NCBI GenBank assembly: GCA_013350335.1
Contig: CM023532.1
Location: 93,065,383 to 93,129,382 of the forward strand
DNA: 64,000 nucleotides
Source: Chimonanthus salicifolius
Lineage: Eukaryota > Streptophyta > Magnoliopsida > Laurales > Calycanthaceae
Reading direction: 5' to 3'
The position numbers and the translations under genes are program-made. Positions 33,175-45,087 of the stretch are shown here, one piece after another (the stretch's first letter is position 1; each line of letters starts with the position of its first letter). Under the pieces are notes generated by a model. The model was not told where the DNA came from. It saw nothing but the letters and a program-made list of their open reading frames with translations, and ran no database searches.

Positions 33175-36100
33175 CCCAATTGATTTTCTCAGAGCAAGAA
33201 AATGAATTGAGCCAAGTGGTTTTGTCATTATATCAGCCAATTAATTATCAATGGAAATATATTCAAACTCGATGGTTTTCTCTTCAACTAACTCTCGAAT
33301 GAAATGATGTCTAATGTCTATATGTTTGGTTCGAGAGTGCTAGACAGGGTTCTTAGAAATATTTAAGGCACTTGTATTATCACAGTGGAGAGTCATTGTT
33401 CTTCCTGTCATGCCATAATCGACGAGCATTTGTCTCATCCAGACAAGTTGAGTGCAACAAGTTGCTACGGCTATTTATTCAGCCTCTGCAATCGAAAGGG
33501 ATACTGAAGATTGTTTTCGACTGCCAAACAATCAGACAGTTTCCAATGTAAAAACAACCCCCACTTGTAGACTTTCTATCATCTAAGTTTCCTGCCCAGT
33601 CCGCATTGGTGTACCCCACCATATGAAATGATGTATCAAATGGGTACCAAATTCCATATAGACATGTTCCCGATACATATTTTATCATACGTTTTACTGT
33701 TTTTATGTGGGAATCTTTAGGATTAGTTTGGAACTGTGCACATGCACCCACACTAAAAGAAATATCGGGTCTACTCGTACTCAAATACAGGAGACTACCT
33801 ATCATGCTTCTGTACATGCTAGGATCAACATCTTTCCCTTTTTCATCTTTTGATAGTTTAACAGTAGTACTCATGGGAGTGTTTAAGTGCTTACTGCCTT
33901 CAAGTCCAAACCTTTTAACAAGATCTTTAGCATACTTGGATTGTGAAATAAAGAACCCATCATTAAGTTGTTTTATTTGTAAACCAAGAAAATAATTAAG
34001 CTCTTCAACCATGCTCATTTCAAATTTAGATTTCATAAGATGAGATAAACTAATAGCAGCTTATTCATCAGTGGATCCAAACACAATATCATCCACATAT
34101 ATTTGAGCTATCAATATAACATCATTGGATTTTCTAACAAACAGTATTTTGTCAACACTTCTCCTTTGAAAATCATTATCCAATAGAAATTGTGTAAGTC
34201 TTTCATACCATGCCCGAGGAGCTTGTTTAACGCCATACAGTGCCTTCTTTAATTTGTAGATATGATTAGAGTGTTTTGGATCCAAAAACCCTTTAGGCTG
34301 CTCTACATATACCTCTTCATTTAATAAACCATTTAAAAGTGCACTCTTTACATCCATTTGAAAAAGCTTAAATTTCGAATAACATGCAATGGACAATAAA
34401 ATACGTATAGACTCAAGACGTGCTACAGGAGCAAAAGTCTCATCAAAATCTATTCCCTTAATTTGTGTATACCCTTGAGCAGCAAGACGGGCTTTATTCC
34501 GAACTATTGTCCCATTTTCATCCATTTTATTTTTGTAGATCCACTTGGTACCTATTACATTTGTATTTTTTGGTCTTGGTACCAAATCCCATACGTCATT
34601 TCTTGTAAATTGAATCAGCTCTTCTTGCATAGCATTTACCCAATCTTCATCTAACAACGCTTCATCAATATTCCTGGGTTCTAATTATGAGGTGAAGCAA
34701 AAACAACTAGATATGTTTTCTAGTTGTTTCCTAGTTTTTACTCCCGTCATGGGATCCCCAATGATGTTCGACATAGGATGTTTTTTATTTGGTTTAAGTT
34801 CAATGGATGTCGAAGATGATGAAAGAGGATTGTCAATTTGATTTGAAGATTGATCCACCTCATCTATGGTTTCATGTACAAAAGAAGATTGGTCATCAAT
34901 GGCTACATTAATGGATTCCATTATTGCACCGGTTCTAAGATTTTTAACTCTATAGACTCGGCTGGTGTTAGATTATCCTAGAAAAATTCCTTCATCACTT
35001 TTCGCATTGAATTTTCCAAGCTTTCACAATCTCTAAGAATATGGCATTTACTACCGAAAACCTTGAGATATTTACAATTTGGCTTCCTACCGGTCCACAA
35101 TTCGAATGTTGTTTTATCTAGGCCAGCTCTTAGATAAACTCTATTTATGATATAACATGCGGCATTTATAGCCTCAACCCACAATTGTTTTGGTAACTTC
35201 TTGCTGTCTAGCATGACTGTGGCCATATCTTGGAGAACCTGATTTTTCCTTTCGGCCACCCCATTTTGTTGGGGTGTCTTAGGAGCAAAGAACTCATGAT
35301 GTATACCACATTTTTCACAATATTTTTGGAAACGGTGATTTTCAAATTCACCCCATGATCACTTCTGATTCTATTTATGGGTGTTTGTTTTTCAATCACA
35401 ATGCGTTTTGCAATAATTTTAAATTCATAATATGCATATGATTTTTCTCTAAGATAACCTACGCATGTGTATCTAGTGTAGTCGTCAACAATAACCATGA
35501 AATACACCTTTCCTCCTATACTCATATTCTGGGTTGGTCCAACTAAATCCATATGTAGGAGCTCAAGAGGTCTAATGGTAGTCACAACATTAACTTTCTT
35601 ATGGGATGCTCTCACTTGTTTACCCTTTTGACACTCACCACAAAATGCTTGAACTGATCTACTTATCTTGGGAAATCCTTTGATGTGTTCACTCAATTTT
35701 GACAAATCTTTGAAATTTACGTGTTCTAGTCTCTTGTGCCATAACTCAACTTCATTAAGTTTAGATAGGTTTCAATGATTTATGCTAGGAGTTGGCAGTT
35801 TTTAATGGCATAACACTGATCAGAAGTTTTCAACCCTTTAAGGACAACTTCACCTTCACTGTTATAGATTTGACAATCATTCTTATGGAAGGTAACATAA
35901 TGGTCTTTCTCACATATTTGAGATATACTTAATAGATTGCGTTTAAGACCATCAACTAGCAGCACATCATCTAAGGTAAGGGAATCATTTAATTCTAAGG
36001 TCCCTTTCCGTATAATTTTAGCGGGATTTCCATCCCCAAAAGTAAGTGAACCACCATTGAAATCTACAAGGTTGGACATAAATGTTTTATCACCAGTCAT

Positions 36101-36265
36101 GTGCTTTGAATAACCACTATCAATGTACCATTTTGATTGGTTTTCAACCTTTAATGCCGTATACACAATCAGGCTTTTGTACTTGGGAACCCATTTCAAT
36201 ATGGTTGTGTTTTTTAAATTTCTAGGGACTAATTTTTTAAAATTATATCTGAATTTTCTACTCAT
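33175..36265 (-). pseudogene. pol: copia pol: protease, integrase, RT, RNase H; broken
   Basis: On the minus strand, domains run AP-IN-RT-RNaseH, the Ty1/copia order. Protease has IDSG (about 36121) and SKHMTGD. GAG-pre-integrase HKRL...H and CGEC lie near 35740-35620. The integrase core has HMDLVGP and RSDHG. RT starts near 34657 ([11 protein letters not shown]) with YVDDI at 34099-34088. RNase H includes ADWAG near 33590 and extends to about 33175 (CDNTSALN, TKHIDIRHHF). Breaks: a frameshift near 35345, further stops or shifts around 34978-34685, TAA after RT at 34061, a shift near 33500 and three more stops in RNase H. Closest in layout to SIRE/Maximus. Confidence 0.9.
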
Positions 36266-37613
36266 TTTTTTATTTAAAGTTTTGTTTTATTTTTTAGCCA
36301 AATCTTCACGGTAATGATATTCACTTTTTTCTTTTTCATAAATTTGCACTTCAAATTTTTTTCTGATTTGTTTTTTCCCATAAGTTTCTTTTTCTAAGTT
36401 TGCACTCAAATATGAAGTGTCCCCTTTTAGTATAGTAAAAACAAGTGATATTTGAAGGTCTAGAAAATTGACCCTTAACAAATACAATTTTGCTCACTGT
36501 TTTTACATTGTCTTGGTTGTACCCAAGACCAGTCTTGTCCCTATGATTTTTACCCGATTTTAGCAATCTTTCTAATTTATATTGTCCTTGGGTAAACTTA
36601 TTTTCAAAGTTGAGTTTATGATTATTAAAACTGTTTATTTTAGAATGAGCATTGATAATTTCTTCTGATAAGATAATTCTAATATCTTCCAATTTTTTAA
36701 TATCATTCTCATAATTTCTCAACTTATCTTGTAACTCATTTTGAACTTGTTTTAATTGAACATTTTCTTCATTTGTAGTTTTCAGAGTTCTTATAAGATT
36801 TTCATTTATTCCTTTTTCTTTTTCTAACTGGCTTATTAAATTTGCATTTTCAGATTTTCTCTTACTTAATTTCTTAGCCAATTTTTGACTTTCCAGAAAA
36901 AGGGAGTCATAGGCCTCTTAAAGATCACCATCTTCATCATTTTCTAATTCACTTTCTAAGTTACTTTCGAAAGTTGCGATAGAGACTATGAACCCTTTTA
37001 GATCTTTAGATTTACCTTGAGTGGATTCATCATAATCACTTTCCGATTCAGAGGTATTTTCATAAGTTCCTGTTAAACCTTTCTTATTTCTTTTTGAAGG
37101 ACATTCAACAGTAAAATGTCCTTGACCTCCACAATCATAACATTTTTGTTCTTTGTCTTTTATCTCTTCCTTTTTCCATCAATGTATTAAATCTGTTGGT
37201 GTTTCTTATTGTATTGAATCTGTTGGTATTTTTAACCCTTGGCTCACTTCTTTTAAAGTTTTTAAGCTTGTTCCTTTCATTGAAGTTTCTTAAGAATTTT
37301 TTAGCCAACAAAACAACATCATCTTCACTGTCAGATTCAGATTTTTCTTCTTTAAGTTTCTCAATGTTTGAGGATAACTTTAAGGCAACAGACTTGTTTT
37401 TAGGTATTTCATCTTCAAAATGAAATTTATAGGTCTGAAGAGATCCTACTAGGTCATCAATTTTCATGAATGAAACATCTCTATACTCTTCAATAGCTGC
37501 TACCATAGGTTTAAATCTTTTGGGCAGATTTCTAAGTACATTGGTACATACTTTAGATTCAGGAATTATTTGGCCTATATTTACAACCTTGCCATCAACT
37601 CCATGATCTCCAT
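36266..37613 (-). pseudogene. gag: copia gag, C-terminal part; broken
   Basis: The capsid tail LPKRFKPMVAAIEEYRD and 'DLVGSLQTYKFHFEDE' (37560-37400) is typical of SIRE-type gag. A canonical zinc knuckle CYDC...GH...C follows near 37130-37090, then an acidic stretch, a TAA near 36918 and a long coiled coil (about 36880-36620). A second knuckle-like motif CFYY...GH...C lies near 36440 and has lost its second Cys. The N-terminal capsid half is missing; an LTR fragment abuts at 37614. Confidence 0.8.
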
Positions 37614-38660
37614 TCGATCATCACCAAATTAAATCCATCTATATTTTTCCATGGGGTTTGGCCATACACTATGGCCGAACCCATGGTCCATGATTTTTAT
37701 CCTCCAAACTTCCATTTAAACTCTTTTAAAACATATATCATTTTCAATGGTTTTATCATTCAAACCTCCATTAAATAATTCATGTCCTTCCATGGGGTTC
37801 GGCCATACACTATACCCGAACCCTATGGTTCATCATTCCATTAAAATTAACATATTCATCTCCCAATTTCCTTCCATGGGGTTCGGCCATACAACATGGT
37901 CGAACCCTATGGTTCCTTAGTTTTTTAAACAAAATTATCAAATAATAACCAGTTCCGTGACTCCTCCGATTTTCCTTCGCTCTGATTGGTTCTTCCGATC
38001 CTTTTCTTCCTTAGCCTCTTCTCCTCCTTGATCTTTCACAAAACTGAGAATAGCTTCTTGCCAAGAGCAAACCAGCGTCAATCCTTGCTATTTTGTGTAA
38101 TACCGTGAGATATAGTTTGAGAGAGAGAGAGGAGATGCTTTGGAATAGAAAATACTCCAAGCTCTTGTCTTGTGCGCCTCTCTTTTATAGAAAACTTCCA
38201 CATGGCACTATCCAATATTAGAAGATGCGTGCGCCCCTTTTCTCATGCTGCCCCTCTTCTAATAATACTTCCTCTTGATCCTAAATAAAAGGTGCCATAC
38301 GCCCCTCTTGCCTTTCCTTTATAAAACTTCCTCTTGATCCTATATTTAGAAGGTACCAATATCCTCTTTAACTTAGCAATTCCCTTATGCCTGGATTAGA
38401 TGTTGCCGACCTTCCAATCTAGCCTATGCCTTGCGCCCCTTGTTGCCTCTTTTAAATGACCTTATGCGCATCACATAGATATGGAAATCCCTATACACAA
38501 CCTAAGCACAATTATTTAATTTTAGACATCTTATTATTTGGCAATCCCCTTTTTAAAGATATTCTAACATGTCTTCATGAATATGAAAATCTTCCCACAA
38601 GGCCATAGTAATCTTTATTTTTAATCCTCTCCATGCGCATGTCAATTTATCCAAATCCCT

Positions 38661-38719
<59 letters not shown>

Positions 38720-38894
38720 CATTACTAATTAAATTCAGCCCCATTTAATTCCATTGAAACCATTTCCAAAACAGTTGGGTCTTAATTGGGCAATGACCCA
38801 ACACTTTACCCATATAAGATCCATATCTAATAATTCACAAATTAAATGGGCAATTTTCATATATATTAATAACTTGAAAATTCAGGGTGTTACA
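37614..38894 (-). mobile_element. 5' part of a minus-strand Tekay-family LTR inserted in copia gag
   Basis: It ends at 38894 with CAGGGTGTTACA, the reverse of TGTAACACCC. It has three TTCGGCC hairpins (37660, 37795, 37877), a donor-like GGTTATTATT (37949) and a TATA-like CTATAAAAG (38190, minus strand). The 3' part of the LTR is missing at the gag junction. Confidence 0.75.
38665..38717. repeat. (TA)n microsatellite
   Basis: About 25 TA dinucleotides in the LTR U3. The length is prone to slippage. Confidence 0.95.
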
Positions 38895-38903
38895 AAAACT
38901 ACC

Positions 38904-40220
38904 TAGATACATTCCTAAGGTCCAAACACACCTCACCATCCAATTCCCAAGTATCCCACACGAGTTTCCCAATCCCAAACCAATCCAATTCCTAATTTGT
39001 CTCATAATCTCCTATCTTTTCTCCACCTTCACTTAGCCACCAAGGAAAGCTACACAAAAATCGTGTGACCCTCCTTCTGCAACCTTAAAATTCAAGCTTA
39101 AATCCCCATCATCCATTCCCATTTAGATCCAATCAAGTCCCTTCCATTTCCCAACTTAAACCTTGATTTAATCCAAGCCATCCATCTCTTTTCAAAACCT
39201 ATAAATACCCCATTACCGCAAGGGTAAAATTAGAACATGACCTGGAATTCAAGAGGACTAAAGGCTGGAGCAAAAGATAGGAAGACAATGAGCACCATGC
39301 GAATTTACAAGTGAGAGTGTAGATTTTTATCTTTTATGTTGTCTTTCTTATATTTAATTTAGAAAAACCTTGTACTTTAATTCTTCCATTTAATAAAGTA
39401 AAGCATTCATTTAGAACCCTAGAACATCAATTTCTGAAATACTTTTGTGATTATTTATTTTTAATTTCAAGAACACGACTTTTATTTAATTGATTGAACA
39501 TGAGCGTATGCAACAGTTAATATCTTGATTGTAAGACTTGAATCACGATTACTAAGGTTTTGATTATGAATCATGTTTTATTAATAAAGATGAATTGTAT
39601 TTTAGATCTTTACGTGAATTTCAGATCTAGGCCTTTACTTTATTTATATATCTTGGGTGATGAGAAGTTTATTCCAAAAAACCAACCTTTCTGTTACTGC
39701 ACATTTAATTTCAGTCATTTTTTTTCATGCAATTTAATTTTTTGTCTTTTAATTATGTTAAATTTCACGTTTGTTGTGCAATTAGTTGTTTCAACCCAAA
39801 TCTAGTATAATCTAATCTTTAATTCTGTAACTCTTTAATTCATTCTTTAATTATTTGATTCATTCTTTAATTCTTTGATTCTCTTTCTCTTAAACCACTC
39901 TCTCTCTCTCAAAGATCCATTCAATTAAAGTTAGGACGATGTGTAAATAATTTTGTAACTTGAAATCCTAATCATGATTAAGATTAAAATTTAATTCACC
40001 ATATTAGAATAAGAAATCACACATCTTATTTACTGATTTTCCAAGTTAGATACATAACTCATATAATGATTCAATTTCTTAAAAACAATTCATTTTTAGA
40101 GGACATTAATTTAAATTTATATACTTTGAGATTTTTCATTGGGTTCGACATCGCTCTCACATTACTATAGTATGAATGGTTCGTGCACTTGCGAGATTTA
40201 CAAATTTAAAACCATCAACA
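38904..40220 (+). mobile_element. solo LTR of Athila/Tat type (about 1.3 kb)
   Basis: The 3' end contains TTCGTGCACTTGCGAG followed by ...CAACA, a hallmark of Athila/Tat LTR ends. A TATA box CTATAAATACCCC is near 39201. ACTACC occurs directly on both sides (38898-38903 and 40221-40226), and the copia leader resumes on the right. The 5' end reads TAG rather than TG. No PBS follows, so it is a solo LTR. Confidence 0.65.
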
Positions 40221-40747
40221 ACTACCTTCTTCAAGTTCCTTCCTCGATCCTCTTCTTCTCTTAGAGGATATAGCTTGGCCTTTTTCAATGGATGAAATTA
40301 ACCAATCATCTATATTTTCAGCTCACAAATTTATTGATAGGCGATGTTATCCATTGGGCTACAAGAGGCAATTTTCAGTGGATTCTTTCAGCATCTTTTG
40401 CTGTTTCATGTCTTTTAAATATTTTGATAGCATATCATGAAACAACATTGATGAATGCTACATATGTTTGGTTTACATGCATAACTAATTCATCACTAGT
40501 CCAAGCAGTTCTGGTCTTTGGACTGAGTGGTCATGGAAGTTGAAGGTTTATCCAATACCTCTTTTATAGGCACATCCCACTTTCTATTCACCTATTTCCA
40601 ACTATGTTTTATGATGAAAACATTTATAGTTCTTCATTCCATTTTTCATCAAAAACAGAGACATGGAAATATCACGGCTTTCTCTTATAGCCATTGTTCT
40701 AGCACGGATCAACTCGGATGGTTAGATCCTTTCTCAAGAGCACCAGA
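40221..40747 (-). other. copia leader (untranslated) region
   Basis: This stretch lies between the copia PBS at 40760-40748 and the inserted solo LTR. No gag start is recognisable on the minus strand. The 83-residue plus-strand ORF (40292-40543) is antisense to the element and is not supported. Confidence 0.5.
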
Positions 40748-40760
40748 CTCTGATACCAAT
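40748..40760 (-). other. copia primer binding site for Met-tRNA
   Basis: On the minus strand TTGGTATCAGAG follows an LTR end ...ACTTTCA (40761). This fixes the 5' LTR boundary of the copia element and its minus orientation. Confidence 0.85.
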
Positions 40761-40864
40761 TGAAAGTTCCCATTTTCAATGTGCTAGAACATCATGATTG
40801 TTCCGAGAGAAGGGGGGCGGGGGTGGTGTGTGAATAAGTCAATCTCATTTTTAATGGTGTTAAC
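40761..40864 (-). mobile_element. copia 5' LTR, piece 1 (PBS-proximal)
   Basis: It begins TGAAAGTTCCC (reverse of an LTR end) and runs to the TTAAC target site of the solo LTR at 40865. It includes a G-rich run 'aggggggcgggggtgg'. The LTR resumes at 44280. Confidence 0.75.
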
Positions 40865-41204
40865 TGTAACACTTTGGAATTTCATGTTATTATTATTTAT
40901 GGAATTTGTCATTTAATTGTGAATTATTGGATATGGACCTTATATGAGTAAAGGGTTGGGTCGATTGCCCAATTAAGAGCCAACGGATTGTGGATATGGT
41001 TGCAATTGGAATAATTGGGTAAGATGTATTAAATTGGGTCAAGATTGGTAATTGGGTCAAAAAGACCCAATTGGGACCCAATGGGTCCTGGATTGACTTG
41101 TTTGACCATTGGGTGAGCTCAAGCTTAATTAAGTGAGTTGAGTTAAATTAAATGAGTTGAGATGGACGGTTTACTTTTTAAATTTAAATTCAAACAATGG
41201 GGTG

Positions 41205-41840
41205 GACGGTTTTAAAGTTTGAAATTCAAGCAAATGGAGATGTTTATGGATTAATCTTCAAATTCAAACAAATGAGATGGAGGAGTTATGTTTGATACAC
41301 GTTGGAGAGATGAATGTGGTTTAAAATTTGAAATTCAAGCAAATGGAGATGTTTATGGATTAATCTTCAAATTCAAACAAATGAGATGGAGGAGTTATGT
41401 TTGATACACGTTGGAGAGATGAAGGTGGTTTAAAATTTGAAATTCAAGCAAATGGAGATGTTTATGGATTAATCTTCAAATTCAAACAAATGAGATGGAG
41501 GAGTTATGTTTGATACACGTTGGAGAGATGAAGGTGGTTTAAAATTTGAAATTCAAGCAAATGGGGTGGACGGTTTTATATTTGAATTTCAAACAAATGA
41601 AATGGAGGAATATTGGTTTATTCCAAATACAAAGGCAAGGCACACATTGGAGAGATAATGGAGATGTTTATGGATTAATCTTCAAATTCAAACAAATGGA
41701 GGAGTATTGGTTTATTTCAAATACAAAGGCAAGGCACACGTTGGAGAGATAGTGGAGATGGATACGGATTAATTTTCAAATTCAAACAAATGGAGGAGTG
41801 TTGGTTTATTTCAAATTCAAAGGTACACGTTGGAGAGATA
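41205..41840 (+). repeat. tandem repeat, about 108 bp period
   Basis: The unit includes 'ggtttaaaatttgaaattc', 'caagcaaatggagatg' and 'gatacacgttggagagatga'. It repeats at about 41316, 41425 and 41533, with degenerate, partly shortened copies continuing to about 41840. It occupies the LTR 5' part, upstream of the presumed leader. Confidence 0.85.
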
Positions 41841-42144
41841 ATGGAGATGGTTATGGTTTAACTTTCAAATTCAAACTCACCCTCTCCCACTTGGCTATCT
41901 CTCTCTCCCTCACACTCTCTCTTAGCCGATCATTCACAAAGACAAGAGAGAAAAAGAGCTTAGAGTTTACATCCCACTCAAGCCGATCCTCTCTCAAACC
42001 TATACCCTCTTGACCGAACCATTTTTTGGAGGAGTTATATTGATCAAGCTCACAATCGGCCAAAAGATCAAGAAAAGAAGGAGAAGCTAAAGAAGGAAAG
42101 AAACAAGCTGGACTGAAGAGTAAATTGGAGGAGTCGCGGAATTA

Positions 42145-43791
42145 GTAAGTTCTCTATTAAGTCTTTGTAAATAAGAAAATGGTTAAGACATGGTTCGGCT
42201 ATGTACATGGCCGAATCCCATGGGAAGAGTCAAGGAATTTTGATGGTTTAAAATAATGTTTAAAAGGAAAGAACATGGGCCATAGGGTTCGGCCATCTTG
42301 TATGGCCGAACCCCATGGAAAAGTCATTGGATTTATGTTATTAGACTTGAAGAAAGGAAATCATAATTGCATGTGTTTGATGTGGTTAAAGTCTTAAAAG
42401 GATTTAGATGGTTGGTACATTAGAAAAGGTTTTAATGATGGCTTGGATCAAAAGAAGAGATGAGGTTCGGCCATGGTGCATGGCCGAACCCCATGAAGTA
42501 ATATGTATGGATTTACGGTTGTTTGGATATTAAATTTAATGGATTATTTTAATATAGGTAATGGGTGGAAATAATAGACCAAGGATTAAAAGAGAACCCA
42601 AGTTAAATGAGTGAGGTTCGGCCAAGGGATATGGCCAAATCCCACTAGGGTTTGTTTTATGGAAAACGATAATGGATACCATGCCATGGAAGGATATGAT
42701 GGGGGACTTATGTATGCTTAAATAAGGAATGTTTGGTTATGGATTTTGTACCAATGGCAAAACCGTAAATACAAGCTAGAATGTAAATTGATGAATCAAG
42801 GGTTCGGCCATGATGTATGGCCGAACCCCATGAGTAATACTTTATGGAATTATGTTATTATATGTTTCAGATACTTAATGTATAAATGATTGGACTCATG
42901 GTTTAGTGATTAGATTTAATGAAAAAGGAACTAAAGGACTTGAAAGGGGGACCAAAAATAAGATGGTGAGGTTCGGCCATGTAGTATGGCCGAACCCCAC
43001 TAAGGTGGATTTTGTTGGTCCAAGGGTTAAATACTTTGTTTAGTGATGAATAATTAAATAAATGAAAGAAAGGCAAAAATCAAAGTATGTGAGGTTCGGC
43101 CATGGTGGATGACCGAACCCCACAAAAGTGTGTTTATGGACTTAAGACCAAACGGAAAATCAAATGGTATATATGTTTGATTTATTGTTATATAAACAAG
43201 GTAACGGAACTTCTTGAACGGTGCTCAAGTCGTGAACAGGTGACGGTTTAAGAAGAGCGGACAATTTAAGTGAACATTGAGTAGGTTTCCTACCTTTTTG
43301 TAACCACAATTTATACTTGCTGTTTTACGTTGATTTTTATGAGATATGTGTTAAACTATCATGTTTCAATGTGGTTTTGAATGTTAAAGATTTATTTACA
43401 AATGACATATATTCATTGACATCTCATGCATGGCATGGGGTGATGGTTTTGTAACTGGAGGCCATGCTCCGTCGGGGTGTCCGTAAGGCAATCGTGGGAA
43501 GACCTTGATGATGAGAATCCCATCAAGAAGAATCCAGAGGCCACACTCAGTCGGGGCGTCCGAAAGACCACTGTGGGGTACCTTGATGATGAGAATCCCA
43601 TCAAGAGGAGGCTATGTATACTTGTGATTGGTGGGACTCATTACATTTGCATACATACATAGCATTGTTTTTGTAAGATTTTGATGATCATGTATTATTG
43701 TGTTATATGCATATTTTATACTAACCTTGTGGTAGCCCTAATCGGAAGACCTACTGGCCTCGTTGTTCTAACGCCCTATTTCTATCCTTAG
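42145..43791 (+). other. predicted LTR intron in solo LTR
   Basis: Donor ATTAGTAAGTTC at 42145. Acceptor CTAAC, then TTTCTATCCTTAG, ending 43791. It encloses all seven hairpins. Inference only. Confidence 0.38.
42185..43125 (+). repeat. hairpin array, GGTTCGGCC type, seven units
   Basis: Units near 42190, 42288, 42465, 42618, 42800, 42970 and 43090, with arms as in the other LTRs. Confidence 0.88.
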
Positions 43792-44279
43792 TGGATGACG
43801 CAGGAAAGAGAAAGGTTGAGGATCGCGAAGGAAACCAAGCATAGGAGCTTGGGCATTTGAATGGTTTTATTTATGGTTATTTTGTTTAAGTTTACATGGA
43901 CATGTAATTCGTTAGTTAGATATTGGCATGTAATAACTTAGTGATATTTGCTATGGTTTGGCATGGTTTAGAATGAATGTTTAAGTTTAAGATAACTTTG
44001 GATAAATGACAATGTACTTTGCTATCTAATAAAAGGGAGTAGATTTAGGTTCCATTATAATCCGCCGTTAGTTTAAGTAATATTCTGCAATGTTTATACT
44101 TTACTATGTGAGAACCATTCTCATGGACTTAGTCCATGTTCACATAGGTTTGGCCAGTTAAGGGTCAGACTTTAGAAGTCCGGACTTAACTCGCATCATG
44201 ACATCCCGCTCTTATCACTTGTTTATTTATTTATTTATTTTAAAAAAATAGACTCTGATTTCGAGTGCGGGGTGTTACA

Positions 44280-45087
44280 TTAACAAATTTTTTGATTATT
44301 TGAAGTGCAGCGGAATGTTTAATCAAGAAATATGTTTAGTGTGATAATTTCATTAGTCGATCACACTAAGATTATGACTCTTTACATAATGTTTGATTAT
44401 TGATGATGTGCACAATGTGTGGAGTAAGATAATCAATATGTAAAGCAATGTGTGTTATGAAGAGTACTTAAAAACTAAATACAAATACACAAAGATCAAA
44501 CACCATAAGACCATTTTAAACTGCCCTTGCTAGCCAACTTACATCCACTGTTAGGACTCGTTCAACCTTGAGCTATCCCTAAAATCCACTGAGTGGGGAC
44601 TTACACCCTCACAATTAGAATAGGAATTCTACCTCACTCAATCGGTTGGGAATTTCACCCACCACTGTCGGATAGGAATTCCACTTATCCATTTGGCCTG
44701 AAGTTCCACCCACATTTGTGCCGGAGACACCGCTCCAGAATTTTTTATAGTGGTTCCGGGGTACCTCCCCTTAATCCACTTCGGAACAAAGGTTTTAAAT
44801 AAAATTAAAACCAAAAAGCACTTGCCTTTGAATCTCTCTCTTCTGATATGTGCTTTTTCGAGATCCCACCCATATATGCCGACCCTCCCCCTTGTAGCCA
44901 TTGATTAGCAATCACAGTCCAGGGTTCCTAGTTTATGGTTCTCTATATCTCACTTTTAAATTCAATCTTCATATTGGTTGTTTATGAGTTTTCATCATTC
45001 CACTCTCTCACAACTCAATCCATTTGATTAGTTGTATTTGATTCCCCTAGTGTAAGAACGATAGAGAGAGTGATCTTTCTGTTGGCC
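44280..45087 (-). mobile_element. copia 5' LTR, piece 2
   Basis: It resumes after TTAAC. It has 'agtgcagcggaa' and, further on, words such as 'aaccttgagctatcccta' and 'ggggacttacaccctcac', typical of antisense SIRE-type LTRs. It ends at the insertion of the solo LTR at 45088. No coding region. Confidence 0.7.

Larger units (their letters stand above)
40865..44279 (+). mobile_element. solo LTR, Tekay family (3415 bp), TSD TTAAC
   Basis: Termini are TGTAACACTTTGG and GCGGGGTGTTACA. A perfect 5-bp target duplication TTAAC flanks it (40860-40864 and 44280-44284). No PBS or PPT adjoins it. It carries a 108-bp tandem in U3, donor-like TTAGTAAGTTC (42145), seven TTCGGCC hairpins (42185-43125), two GACCTTGATG/CATCAAG or related stem-loops and acceptor-like TTCTATCCTTAG (43791). 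It sits inside the copia 5' LTR. Confidence 0.93.

Noticed and set aside
40292..40543. Plus-strand 83-codon hydrophobic ORF
   Set aside because: It is antisense to the copia leader with no family resemblance. The hydrophobic look comes from AT-rich DNA.
42185..43125. CRISPR-like array (palindromic repeats with spacers)
   Set aside because: Spacing is irregular, units are degenerate hairpins within plant LTRs, and spacers are homologous between LTR copies. No cas genes.
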